This document shows, piece after piece, positions 47,801-59,759 of a stretch of 64,000 nucleotides of DNA. The notes under the pieces were generated by a model that saw only the letters and a list, made by a program, of their open reading frames with translations, searched no databases and was not told where the DNA came from. The stretch is taken from assembly GCA_024180945.1 (NCBI GenBank), contig JAKSGN010000043.1:1302001-1366000 (forward strand). Reading direction: 5' to 3'. A program made the translations under genes and the position numbers. The number at the start of each line of letters is the position of its first letter. Positions within the stretch are counted from its first letter, which is position 1. Source of the DNA: Macrophomina tecta. Taxonomy: Eukaryota > Ascomycota > Dothideomycetes > Botryosphaeriales > Botryosphaeriaceae.

Positions 47801-49673
47801 CCAGTACAGGTCGGGTTCAGAAACACTCGGCTCGCGGAATCCCGTCGTATCACTGCGTGCTAGCTGTTACAGTGGGGGAGGGGTAGAGGGAGGGGTGGTG
47901 GCGGTTTGGGTGCGTGCAGATGGGCTGGGGGGATGGAAGGAAGCGACGAGCGAAAAACGGTGTGCGCTGTGCGGTTTGTGCGATGAAGCTAGAAGCCGAG
48001 CAGGAGCAGCGAGCAACCGTATGAAGTCAAAACCAGGAGATTGAGCTGGAGACTGAAGCGGGAAAGGATGGGCGGATGTGTAAGTTATCTGTGTGTATCG
48101 TACTGTGGTTACGCTAACCATCAATTTGACGGGCAAAGCATCATGGAGCGGAAACGGCAGCGCTAGCACCAGCAGGCAATGGGCGGTTTGATTGGCGGAT
48201 ATAAAATAAAAGCACGCGGGCTCGCTGGCCATGCTTCGGGCTCTGTTTCCCTCTGGCTGATTAATTTAAGGATCAGAGAAGGAAAAAAAAAAAAGAAAAA
48301 AAAACCACGCGGACAGCGCACCCGCCTGCAGGACTACCTGAGGCAGAGATGATTTGCCCCAGGTTTGAGCAGCGAGTGATTTGCAATTGTAGCGTCAGCA
48401 GGCGGGACGAGACCGGGGCTGGGCTGAAGCAAGGCAAGCAAGCGTCGAGAGAAGCAGCCATGACACACGTTACAAGGAAGCGGGCGTGCCTCCGGACAAG
48501 GACGGATGTCAAACAGGGCAGGCCAAGAACGTTTTGGCCCATGTAGGGTGCAGGATCAGAGAGAGCTCCCGCAAGCCGAAGGTCAAGGCAGGTTTCGAGT
48601 CAGACCGGTCCCTTCCGAACAGCCCTGGACCTGGGGTCTGTGAGAGTTTCGTTCTCCGAGGGGCGCCAGTGAGCGGACTACTCCAAACAGCTGATTTTAC
48701 CTCGCGTGTGGGGTCTGGACGAGGCGGGCTCAATGGCCAGCGAGCAGGCGCGGGCAGGCTCCGGCGCCGTCTATTTGGCCAGGGGCGCACGGGACGCCCG
48801 AGCAGGGGCAACGAGGCTGAGGAAGAGGAGATGAGGACGGTGGGCTCCTCAGGCTGGCTACGGCAGGACTGGCAACGGGCCGGCAGCAGCTACTGTAGGC
48901 ATCCGGGCAGCACAAGCTCTTTTGGGAGCTGAGCTGGAGGAGGCTGCGGGTCGGCGCAAATCGGCATCTGGCAGCAGCTCAACCAGCGCGTTGGATCGCC
49001 TTGTGCTGCTCGCCCGCAGCGAGCCCGACAGTCGCAGCCGGCGGCCGGCTGTTGGGGATCGGCTAGGCGATTGATGCCTAAGGAGGCAATCTGATCAGCG
49101 CTCAAGCTCGGCTTGCGGCCAGTAACGAGGGGCTGGCCTCAGGAGCGGCGCCAGGACCAGGGCTGGGCGGAAGCGGCCTGCGCAACGGCGGCGGGCTGAG
49201 GGCAGCGCGCAGAAGCAGAGACAACGGCTCAGGCATCACGCTTGGGCGGCGTCGATCCGGCAGGCGAGTCGCAGGCGTGGGCTTGGGGTCTCGTGATGGC
49301 TGGATCGCGTTGCGAGGCTCCTCATCTGCGACTCCGATACGAGCGCGGGCGCGCGGCTTGGCCGGCGGCGACTATCGCGAGGGGAGTCCGGCAGATGGTG
49401 GTTTGATGACAGTGGACTCACGAGTAAGGCAGCGATCGCATCTGGCTTCTCCTGAAACCGATCAGATAGGTGGATGATATGTAATGAGATGGCGTGGGCG
49501 GCGTTGGGCGCGCACTCCCAGGCGATCCATGCGAAGAAGGTTGACGCGCAGGAGCGTTGAACTCAAATTGTTGCTGAGGCTCAGTGCTAGGGAGAGGCCG
49601 CGCAGCCCCGAGCAAATGCCCCCGGCCCGCGCGCGAGTCTGTCTGCCGCAGCCGAGGCTCGCACGACCTGCGC

Positions 49674-49716
49674 ACCAGCGCCAGCGCCAGCGCCAGCACC
49701 ACCGCCAGCACCACCG
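49674..49716. repeat. CCAGCG / CCAGCACCACCG tandem repeat
   Basis: About four hexamers of CCAGCG run into two copies of a CCAGCACCACCG variant. The period is a multiple of three, giving Gln/Arg/Ser/Ala-rich runs in the overlapping frames, which inflates apparent ORFs here. Confidence 0.85.
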
Positions 49717-51815
49717 CGCCTTGCCGGCCTCGCCTGCGGCTCTCGCCCAAGCGCCCGCTTGCGCCAAAGACTGTTTCGACGACGATCGCCGTTGAGGCTG
49801 TGTCGCGCTGCTCTTCATGCCCAAACGCCCTGCGCTTCCCCGCAGCATGCCGACCGACCGGCCGACCGCCAGCGCCCGCCGTCGCCGCCCGGCAGCCAGC
49901 CCAGCCGGTCGAGCCAGCCGGTCGAGCCAGCCGCGCTTCAACCAGAGCACCCGCGTGTCCGCTGGCCGCGCAACCCCTTCCTTCCCTCCTTCCAGAAGCC
50001 GCGTCCCGCCTTGTTTCCAATGCTTCCAGGGGCCCCGTCCTCTCAGCTCAGCCCTGAAGACGCCACCACGTGGACCATGTTCGCCCGCCCTGCTCGTGCA
50101 CTGCGTCTCAGCTTTGCGTGTGATTGTCCTCCCAGCAAAAGCCTTCCCCTTCCTGCCCATCAACTTCCATCTATCTGACGCCAGCCTTGCTGTGATCCGC
50201 ATGTTTCAGCCAAGGGGGAAGAGCCCGCCACCGCCGGGGCCCTGTGGGCGCGTGGTGATGAGGAGGGACGCGCGCCGGATGGGGCAGGTCAACCCACCAC
50301 CCTCTTTTTTTTTCTTTTCTTTTCAATTGATTTCGATCCCTATCGATTGCAAGTAATGTCAAACGCACGCCCCTCCGTGTTTTGAGCAATCCGTTGGAGC
50401 GGTTTGTCCGCCCACGAATCATGAGCGCACATGGCGCCTTGCCGTCAGAGGTATATGATATGCCCATCCCCAGTCGTGCAGCCCTGCCGCATCGCACTCC
50501 ATGGCCCTATGGGATGGTGCGTGGTGCGGCACGTACCAGACAGGCTCCTTCATGTTGCCGGCTGCCACCGCGCACGACGAGGGTTCTACAACAAAAGGCA
50601 TCGTCGCTGTATCTTGGGCCGTAACAGGCCATTTGCAGAGAAGCATCGCTTGATTGAAGGAAAAGAAAAAGAAAAGGAAAGGAAACCGCCGCCCCGCCAC
50701 TGGTCGGCTGTGCACTCCCGCAAAAGCCGTGCCAGCAAGGACATACAGTAGGTAGGGCGGCAACGCCCAGCAAGTCCGCTCGGAGTGGTGCTGCGGTAGA
50801 GCTCCGGAGGGAATCGCAGTGAGCAAACCTTGCTGCACACCCCAGGCGCGGGGAACTCTGCTTCCGCCGCTCCGCCGGTGGTGCTTGCTGCATGGTCGTC
50901 GTCGTTGGGCAGGCAGCGCCCTCTCCAGCGAGATACTGCCCCATCCCGCCCACACACGCACGCCCGCCCTAAGGCGCCATGCTCCAACCAGGGCAAACCG
51001 CGCTCGGCCAGCGGCGGCACACATGCCCTCCCAACGAAACCGCCCCTGCTGTGAGCATCAGACCATTTGCTCTGACACACACTCTCTTTTCCCTCTTGTC
51101 TGCACCCCCTCCATCCCGGGCCCCCCACGCATACACACACCGCCAGACCTGCCCATTCTTTTTCTCTTCTGCGGGTCAGCAGGACATCCGCCCGGTACGG
51201 GACGGGAAGGGCTGGAGGAACCGCTTTCGGAATTGCTCTGTTTGAGCGTCCCGACAGCCGCGCAAGCTTTTTCTTCTTCCCTCTGCTGCTCCGCCTGGGC
51301 GTCCTGACACTGCCCACGGGATGAGATTGCTCGATAAGGCAACCCGATCGTATAACCGCATCTGAAAGATCGGGTCCGTATCTTTGACGTGTCTCTCTTT
51401 CACCCTCCTCCCCCTTTGCGTGAAATTATTCGGTTCGAAATTTGTTTCGGATTATTGATTTCTACGCGCGCTGATGAAAGTTCTTTGGGAAGGAACATCT
51501 ACGGAGAACAAAAAAAAGAGGAGGTATCTACAGAAAAACAGCTCCGAATGCGAACAGGGAGAGAAAAGATCAATCCGGTGTGAAAACCCAAGCAAACACC
51601 TCGCAAACGAAGACCAAAGTCGCCTTTCCCATGAAGTAGTGAAAAATATGCCAATGATGCGAACCAATGTGCAACGCTCATCATCATGACCACGTTAAAG
51701 ACGCCCATGGACAGTTCCCCTCCAATCCTCCTCTATACGCCTGCCAGCCTTTTGTAAAGAATTTTTTTTTTTCCTGTACCTTCCTTTCACCGGTACAAGG
51801 CATCATCACCGTCGT

Positions 51816-53849
51816 CTAGAAGCCATCACCACCCTCGTCGGCGTCCAGCCAACCACGACACATCTCGACGGCGCGGCTCCACTTCTTGAACATCTTGGCG
51901 CTCTCGTCCTTGCTGATGTTGGGCTCAAAGATGACGCGGTCCTTCTGATTGATGTCCTTGAGCTCGTCAAACTCTTTCCAGATGTCGACGGCGAAGCCAG
52001 CCGCGATGGCGGCGCCGAGCGCCGTCGTCTCGCGCATGGAAGGGCGGTTGACGGGGATACCGATGATGTTGGCTTGGGTCTAGATGCGCAATGCGAATTA
52101 GTCCAACTGATCTGATCTCATCGGATGATTTCCTTTTCCCCACCCCCATTCTCGACAAGAAGAGCTTCACAAGCTTCGTCTTCGCGGAACAGGGAATGGG
52201 ATGGGCTGAATAGGATGATTTTTAAGGTTGCGGTCGCGGACCGACTCTTGTCTTGACTTACCTGCATGCAAAGCTCCGATTTACTCATGCCACCATCGAC
52301 CGCCAGCTCTCCGAGCTTGTGGCCACTGTCCTTCTCCATGGCGTCAAGAATAGCCTTGGTCTGGAAGCAGGTCGCCTCGAGCGTTGCTCTGGCGATGTGT
52401 CCACGCTGGGTGTGTTGGGTGATGCCGAAGATGGTTCCCTTCGCATCATCGATCCAGTAGGGCGCGAACAGGCCGGAAAAGGCAGTGACGAAGACGGTGC
52501 CACCGTTGTTCTCGACGCTGGCGGCCAGCTCGCCGACCTTGTCCGAGTCACGGATGAAGCCCAAGTTGTTCATCAAGAACTTGACACCGGAACCGGCCAC
52601 GGCAATACTGCCCTCCAACGCATACACGGGTTTCCGTGACCGGCCGAAGTCATATGCGACAGTCGCGAGCAGGCCGTGCTTCGAGATGACAGGCTTCTCG
52701 CCAACGTTGTAAAGCAGGAAACAACCGGTACCGTAGGTGTTCTTCGCATTCCCGGGGTTGAAGCCTTGCTGGCCAACAAGCGCAGCGGACTGGTCACCAA
52801 GGCAGCCAGCAATCCTGACGCCCTTGAGCGGACCCTCGATCAGGCTGCCGAAGGAGGTTGCGCACGAGGAGGGCACAATCTTGGGGATATGGAGCTTGCT
52901 CCTGTCGAGCTCGAAGAACTCAAAGAGCATGTCATCGTACTCGCGAGTCCACAGGTTCATGAACATGGTACGAGAGGCATTGGTGGCATCAGTCACGAAG
53001 ACATTCCTGTCCTTCCCACCGTTCAGGTTGTAAAGCAACCACGTGTCGACAGTGCCGAAGGCCAGCTTGCCCTCGTCGTAGGCCTGCTTCACGGCGGGCA
53101 CATTGCGGATCAACCAGACGAGCTTCACGGCCGAGGGGTAGGTGGACAGCGGCAGACCGCAAATCTCGGGCAGCACCTCTGACCCGGCCTTGGACTTGAA
53201 GTCGCGCACCAGGCCCTTGGTGCGCGTGTCAGGCCACGCGATGGCGTTGTGCAGAGGTTGGCCAGTCTCCGCGTCCCACACCAGCACCGTCTCTCTCTGG
53301 TTGGTGATGCCAACGGCCTTGATGTCCGAGACCTTGTGTCCCAGCTTGATGAACTTGTTCGTTGCCTCCTCAATGCACTCCTTTACCGACTGTACGAGCT
53401 CCCACGGGTCGTGTTCGTGCCACCTGCACGAGCAATCACATGTCAGCGCTCAGTCCCCGTGCTGGCCCCACAAAACCCGCGGCCGCGCCAGAATTTCTCC
53501 GCGCCTCGAAGAGAAGGAAAAAAAAAAAAGTTCGGGAAAAATATGCAAGAGCGACAAATCGGGCTATAGAAGGTACTCACCCCGACTCTGGGTATTTTTG
53601 CGTGAACTCAATCTGGTGCATGGCGACGGGCGTACCCGTGCCGTCGAAGATGATGAAACGCGAGCTGGTGGTTCCCTGGTCGATGGAGCCGATGAAGAAC
53701 TGCTCCATGCGCTTCTCGTAGCTGGCGCTGCGCGGCATGCGCATGCTGCCTCGCCGCGCCTTGATCTCGGTGCCTGCGCTCTCCATGGGCGGGTTGGGCT
53801 TGGGCGGGCTGGTTGGCAGGTCATCTTGAGTGACTTGAGCGGCGGCCAT
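51816..53849 (-). CDS. gut1: Glycerol kinase
   Basis: An FGGY-family kinase that phosphorylates glycerol to glycerol-3-phosphate for glycolysis/gluconeogenesis and lipid synthesis. The minus-strand exons are 53849-53581, 53423-52262 and 52079-51816, giving 564 aa. The introns are 157 and 182 nt, GT-AG, longer than most here. The catalytic core starts at FIGSIDQGTTSSRF (about residue 52). It includes GITNQRET, the substrate motif IAWPDTRT, the conserved GCLGDQSAALVGQ, the FGGY-type signature ending in VDGGMSKSELCMQ, and the C-terminal RETTALGAAIAAGF. Gly-Trp-His of SGWHEHDPWE is rebuilt across intron 1. An N-terminal extension of about 50 residues, Pro-rich then basic (ARRGSMRMPRSAS), is extra relative to bacterial enzymes. 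Ending intron 1 at another site would break the GWHEHDP motif, so the model is firm. Confidence 0.95.
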
Positions 53850-55088
53850 TGTGTCGGTTTTGTACGAAGGGATGTGTGAGGAAGAAGAGTGTGTGAGGCT
53901 CTGCGCGAAGGTGCGGCAGGAGCGCTGGGAGGGCGGGCTGGTGGCGTGGAGTAGGGGTACGCGCGGCGCAGCGGTGGTTGAAGTAGGGAGAGGCGTGCAG
54001 GAGTTCTTCCGGCAATTGCGCTCAGTGGCGGCTAAGGTATGCGCGAGACGGAAAAATAGGAAGCAGTGTTGGGGGTGGGCGTGCAGGAGCGGGCGATTTC
54101 GGAGATACTGGTCGCGGCGGTAGCGCGGACAAGGGAGTGAGGCAGAGGGCGACGAGGCTGGGTATCGTGGGGGAGTTGGAGGAGGGTATACGGAGGGCTG
54201 GAGGCAGAAGACGGGGAGCAGCGGCGGCCTTTTCAGTGCCAGCGGACAGAGACAGGAGGAAATTGGGAGAGCCACGGCGGCGTAGGTTGGCAGGAAAAAA
54301 AAGGCACAGGGCCGGTGGGTTGTGCGTCAGCCGCTCGCGGCGTGGGCTCTGCAATGCGCTGCTATGATGTTAGAGCCCAGACGCGTCTCCAGCGGGGCTC
54401 CCAGCTGAGTGCTGCGCTTGGCTCGGGGTTGCGGGGCGCGGAAAATGAGGGGATCTCATTCGCACGGCCGCCCGCGCACGTGAGCCTTCCGCCTGCGTCC
54501 CCACGGACCTGATATCACACCCCCGTGCAGCCGCCACCGCCATCGCGCGCCCTCTTGCCGGCCTCTGCTCGATCCAGCGATCCCCAACGCTCGCAGGAGG
54601 CTCGGCGACCCCCCGTACCGGCTGCCCGCGTCGCGCCTCCCGGTGGGTCCGCCAGCGTGTGGCAGGTTTGCCGACGATCCAGGCACGCTGGCGGATGCGA
54701 ACCGCGCCAGCTGCCGCCCCATTAAAAAACCAAGCATGCGGACGGAAAAACGGGTCTGGAAATTCAGCAGAAGCCCAAGTGTCATTAGAATAGAAATTTC
54801 GCCGAAGGCCTGGAATGCTAAACTATCGAAAACTCGCCAAACCGCATGCCCACCCGCTTCCAGATCGTCCTCATCAGCCAGCGCATGCCCCCCTTCCTGC
54901 ATCCCACACTCAAGCGGCTCTCAACGACACGCTGTCACCCACCCCTGTCCACGATATCGGCCTCTCGTACCGACATCTGTGGTTTCACCTCGCGCGGGCC
55001 TCCGCATAAGCCCAAAATTTGTGCGCCAAGACGCCCAGAACACCCCGTGTCTTCTCAGCATCTCTTCTCAACACAGCCCATCCTCTTC
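53850..55088. promoter_or_regulatory. Upstream region of glycerol kinase and 3' flank of the DUF3429 gene
   Basis: This is 1.24 kb between two minus-strand genes. It is GC-rich at 54300-54720, with CT/CA-rich DNA at 54880-55080. I see no gene. Confidence 0.5.
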
Positions 55089-56327
55089 TCACATACCACT
55101 CTTGATCTCGACGTCCCCACCAGGGATCGTCGTCTTCTCATTCCCCTCTTCGCGTGCCACAATCGCGGCCCTCCGTGCCTCCTCCTCGTTTGCCAATGCT
55201 TCCTCCGCACCCTCCCTGAGCTGCATCACGCGGTCAACAGGGTTGGGCAGCTTTCCCACCTTCTCCACTATCTGCCCCCTGCCAATTAGGCTGACCACGA
55301 TACTCGCACCCACGATGAACGTGAGCACGAAGCGATACGTGCCGTACCACGGCGGCGTCCACCCGCGCACCGTCGCCCGCGTGTCCGCGTAGTAGAGGAA
55401 ATTGAAAGCAAAAAATTGCGCGATCAGGGCGTACTCCACTGGCAGCAGAATCGTCGGCCACGCCACAGCCGGCGCCGCTACCCCAATGGCATATCGCCTG
55501 TATCCCTGGTAGCCCCCGTAGCCGGCCCATTCAAGACCCCAGTGGATCGCTCCCAAAAAGGAAATAATCTATTTTCGGGCATGAGCACTCGCGTCGAGCT
55601 AAAAGAGCAGGAGATTAAGCACTTACTACTGCACCGTATCCGACCTGCAGCGGCTCGAGGACATGCAGGAGTAGCTCTGCAGTAGGCGCCGACAGGAGAG
55701 TGCCGCTGCCCGCTGCTGTTGCATGGTTTATCTCCCAGGCGCATGCGACGGTCGAGAGTGAGGTTGCGAGGTAGGGGAGGACACCCGCGAGGCCAAGTAC
55801 ATAAGCTTGTCGCGGCACCTCCGTGAGGGAGAAGGTGTCTTTGATCGTTTCCTGGTGCGTGTTAGTCGCCGGTTGCGATTAGGGGTCAGATAGCCCGGAG
55901 ATCCGTGTGGCTGGGGATCTCTGGTGTTGCATATACATACCATGTCCTGCTTGATGCCCTTCATCATGTCTGTCTCCTTCTCTGGCTCCGGTGTGCCAAT
56001 TTCACTGAACATTGGGTGGATTGACGACGTTGACGAGACCAGCTCAGGCTCCGGCTTCAGCTTCTTCTCCGCGATCTCCTTCTCCATCTTGATGTCCGGC
56101 TTGTCCCATTGAGTCGAGGCGTACCTCTGGCGCTGTGACAAAACGGCTGAAATCGGCTTCCACATCGCCGTAGCGACATTCTGTGGGCGCTTGCTGCTGC
56201 TCAATGTGCATAGCCTGGAGGTGAGGGGAGCCTTGCTGCTGGCGGCATTGAAGGATGTGCGGAGGTGCTGCGCGTTAGCAGCGTTCAGAGAGCGAAGGAC
56301 AGCACGCGAAGCTTGGTTTCGCAGCAT
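55089..56327 (-). CDS. DUF3429 mitochondrial-type membrane protein
   Basis: A 363-aa protein from minus-strand exons 56327-55941, 55851-55627 and 55568-55089 (introns 89 and 58 nt). The first 70 residues are rich in Arg, Ser and Ala with few acidic residues (MLRNQASRAVLRSLNAAN), a likely mitochondrial presequence ending near RQRYAST. From about residue 135 come the DUF3429 features: VPRQAYVLGLAGVLPYLATS, then GAIHWGLEWAGYGGYQGYRR and the conserved Trp/Pro-rich helices, about five transmembrane segments in all. The tail is acidic. The family is widespread in fungi and related to TMEM69 of animals. Its function is unknown; an inner-membrane location is inferred from the presequence and helices. 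The splice V|IISFLGAIHWG restores a typical family sequence. Confidence 0.86.
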
Positions 56328-58004
56328 GGTGAGGACAAATCGCGAGGACTGATCAAGGCTATCGCGACGTGAGGCACGGAAAGGATGGACACTTCGCTCA
56401 AAGGGCAGACAAGGGAAAATGGGTACAGGGCTTGGTTCCTCGCGACGATAAACGGGGTGAGAGGAAGAAGCACCCCGATGTGCGATCCTAAGGGCTGGGA
56501 TAGATAGCACCAGCCTGCTTGCTTGCTCGGGGAGGGGCTGGCTGGGGTTTGGCAACTCTGACGTACCCGGTTGGCGCTGCGGAAGCTCAGGAAAGCGGAG
56601 GTGCAAGGTCACAGCTCCGGTCCACGCTACGACGTCATCGAGGCGAGGCATGCACAGAAACCGGCCACGGACAGGGGGGGCAACGCCGAGGATCAGAGAC
56701 CGGCGCCAGTCAAGCTTTTTTGCGCTCTCCAACGACTCGGCCAAACACGGGCTCCACTTCGATTACCATCATGGATCCAACCGTTGTCTTAAGGCCCCGT
56801 GCAGCCTGTTAGGATCTACGGATGCGCGGCGCACGTCAGCCCTGTGGGTTTTGGACTTCTAAAACAACGTCACTCTGACCTCTGCTGCTTGCTGAAGAGC
56901 CTCGAGCAGGGTCTGCTCTTAATCATCCAGCCAAATGCCATCTTTGCCATTTTGTATCGGTGGACCCTGAGGTAGGTCCGACTTATGGAGCCGCACGATG
57001 GAGCAATTGCGATGAATGACGAAATCTACCCGCTACACCTGCACTTTCTGGACGCAGGCACCGGGCGAACGTTGGCGTTACAAATGGTTCTTCGCATGGG
57101 TGACGGATCACTGCCCGCACAAATGAGATGGAGGCAGGGGAACGGGGGTTGGCCCTCTACAGAGAGGCATGATTCGAGAAGACTCGACGGGAGGACGGCC
57201 GGAGATGCCGCAACCACAGAACGCATCACATAGTGCTCCTGCCGTCAGGAAGGGTAGAGTCTCGATAGCAGCCTTCAGAAGCTGCGCGGCCGATGAGGCG
57301 AAGAATTGATATTCTGTTGTAGTCCGCATCAGAATAATTGCTTCAAGTCTCCATCAAAAACACTCGTTCTCAAGCTCGGTACATCAAGGCTCAGATGTCT
57401 AGTTTTCCGTGCAACATGAGTAGGAGCATTATCCTGCCCACGAAACACTTCACGTAGACTTCGAATAAACATATGGTAAATGCTTGACTCGAACAACAAT
57501 CATTTGGATCCGCAACACAACCTATTAAGGGAGAACACGACATGCTGTTCTCTTCAACTTTTCCAATACTATGAGCCAGACGAAATGCCACAACAAATTA
57601 ACTCCTACTTTGGCTATTTCCATCTACTACATGCCAGTTGCGAGCGGGCCCATCTGATTCGATGTACTCTGATAGATTGGCGAAAGGGCCATCTCCGTCA
57701 AGATCGATTGTGACTTTCCTATCAGCGAGTTAGGAGAACCGCTATATTTATCATACTGACCCGAACGGATGGAGACTCATTAGCCACGGTCTCTTCGTGT
57801 CAGACCCTGCATGATCACCTACGCCTATCAGAACGAATCATCCATTCCCCTTGTAGAATAATGTACAACAGCGAGCGATCATGAGCCCACCAATGCGCCA
57901 AAAGAAGCCCGCACGCTCCAGCCCACCACATTTGTTGATATATGCACACATGCCTTCCCCCATCATCACATTCAGCCCTCGATCAGATAGCCAAAACCCA
58001 CCGC
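56328..58004. other. Intergenic region between the DUF3429 gene and rsm7
   Basis: This is 1.7 kb holding the DUF3429 promoter and the rsm7 3' flank. The 57.3-57.9 kb part is noticeably richer in A+T than its surroundings but has no recognisable gene, tRNA or element. Confidence 0.5.
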
Positions 58005-59194
58005 TTATTTCTTACCCTTCGGCTTAACGTTCAAGTTCGCTCTCGCCGCCACGGCAACCTTGTGCACACCATCCCTCTTCTGCCAGACCGAACTCGTACC
58101 CTGCACCACCGCTATCAACTCATTCGCGAAGCGCATCGCAAAGCCGCCCTTGCCACTTCCCGTGTTCCTCCTCTTGCTAGCCGCCTCGAGAATCCACTCA
58201 ACGGCCTTCCGCCGCCTCTGTCTCAAGCCGAGCGGGACAGGGATCTGCAGCGCCATACCACCACCGGCGGCGCCACGCTGGGAACGGATGCGCATGAGCG
58301 GCGCGATCGAGTCGATGGCGAGGGTGAGATAGAGCACGGGGTTGAGTGGGAGATGCGAGGGCGGAGGTGAGCCGGCGAGGAGGGGCCGTTGCGGGCTGAT
58401 GGTGGGTGGCGGTGAGGTGCGGAGGATGTTAAGAATGAGGCCCATATTCTGTATTGCAAAACCCGCATCAATTACTGTCCACAGTATATAAAGAAAAGAA
58501 AAGAAGCCGTGAGAGATCGTTCAACGTACGCGCTGCGCGACGCTCTTCTTGCCGTGCTGCATGAGCAGGTTTGTCACCTGCTGCACAACCGGGTCGTAGC
58601 GACTCTTGAGCCTGTTCTCCGCAGGCAGGGGGAAAGGGACGACGCCGAACTTGACACCCTCAGCGCTGAGCTCCGTCGATGCCGCATCCGGCGTGACAGC
58701 TAGCTGCTCCTGGCGGCGGATGGCCGAGGTCGAGAAAGAGCGAGTGCCCTTCGGTCCCGATGATCCCGCCTTCAGGCTGTCCTTCATGACTTGCGGGAGG
58801 TGCTTCTGCGCTTCTTTGTCGCCCTTGACATACTGAAGAATATATTAGCATCGTTCTCCCTGCTCAACTGCTCTCAACGCAGATCTGTGTCTTGCAGGCA
58901 GCATGTTTCCCGTACCTCATCCACTGGCGTTCCCTGCTCGACCTCCGGCGGCGGCACTTTTCTCATCTTCGCCATATCCCTCGCCTCTTCGGTAACATGT
59001 GGCAGGGTGTCGGTGTTAGGACCCTTCTGACCTTGCGACTCAGGTAGATCCTTCTTCAAAGCGTCATCGGCGTAACATCTTCTGACGGCGGGCGGCGCGG
59101 CGACGAGAGGGGTGGCATGCCATTGAGGAATGGCAGCCTTCGGGCGAAGGACGAGCGACCGGGGGGCCGTGAGCAAATTCAGTCTCGGGGGCAT
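58005..59194 (-). CDS. rsm7: Mitochondrial small-subunit ribosomal protein uS7m (S7)
   Basis: A component of the 37S mitoribosomal subunit head that contacts the 3' domain of the small rRNA. The exons 59194-58916, 58832-58530 and 58448-58005 (introns 83 and 81 nt) give 341 aa. The N-terminus (MPPRLNLLTAPRSLVLRPKA) is a positively charged, leucine-rich presequence, and an extension of about 170 residues precedes the S7 domain. The conserved part shows RYDPVVQQVTNLLMQHGKKSVAQ, then NMGLILNILRTSPPP after the second splice, LAIDSIAPLMRIRSQRGAAGG, QRRRKAVEWILEAASKR and a C-terminal FANELIAVVQGTSSVWQKRD with a basic tail KPKGKK. Both splice joins are in frame and sit inside conserved sequence. Confidence 0.92.
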
Positions 59195-59759
59195 GATGGG
59201 GCGATGGTGTGCGGAATTACTGGGAAAATGCAGCTCACGAGTTCAGATACATGACCAGGACTGATGCGCCTCGGCAATTCAATTCTTCCGGCCTGGTGCA
59301 TGGAAAACCCTGCCCCAGGCATCCCACTTCCCCACCATCTAACACCTCACTTCACGCACGATGACTGCACAGTTGAATTATGACCGGTGAAATTCGTTTC
59401 TACAGCGTCTATGCTGACAAAAGTGGCGGAACAGCATCACAGTAGCCCATAAGAATGTCGTTTCGCGAAGACCACTCCATATGCCGCTCATGCAGAAGAA
59501 TATTTCCCGCCCGAGAACCCCGATGCCAATAAAGACGCAAGAGAGAATCAAGAACAGCCAGGCACAAGAGCAGTACCAAAAATGCGCCGGATCACAGTCG
59601 ACAACGCCAATCCCAGCAAATAGCAACAACCCGAAATAACTCCTCTCCTATGTTAAGGAATGGGCACCAGAGACCGAAGAACTCCTCATGCCGTTACTCC
59701 GTGCGCCACTGCAAATGCTGCAAGAACGCCTTACCTTTGCGCCGTGGCACCGATTTTGC
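59195..59759. other. Intergenic region between rsm7 and the single-pass membrane protein gene
   Basis: Contains the rsm7 promoter and the 3' flank of the next minus-strand gene. No coding signal was found. Confidence 0.5.

Larger units (their letters stand above)
39424..51815. other. 12.4-kb stretch without a convincing gene
   Basis: This lies between the erg27 start and the glycerol kinase 3' end. I went through the open frames on both strands: none exceeds about 200 codons, none shows a family motif, and frames overlap on both strands with Arg/Ser/Pro-rich content, as in noncoding DNA. Base composition is mixed rather than AT-rich, so it is not a RIP-degraded transposon block. It contains homopolymers (42776-42796, 44871-44888), a CA repeat (43644-43661) and a CCAGCG repeat (49674-49716). 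The 47-50 kb part is GC-rich and has G-rich runs on the plus strand. It could hold long noncoding RNAs, long regulatory DNA or unrecognised small genes. Confidence 0.6.

Noticed and set aside
49462..51317. Frames of 200-246 codons in the GC-rich end of the gene-poor block
   Set aside because: They are rich in Arg/Gly/Ala/Ser, overlap on both strands, include tandem-repeat DNA and show no motif or splice-consistent extension.
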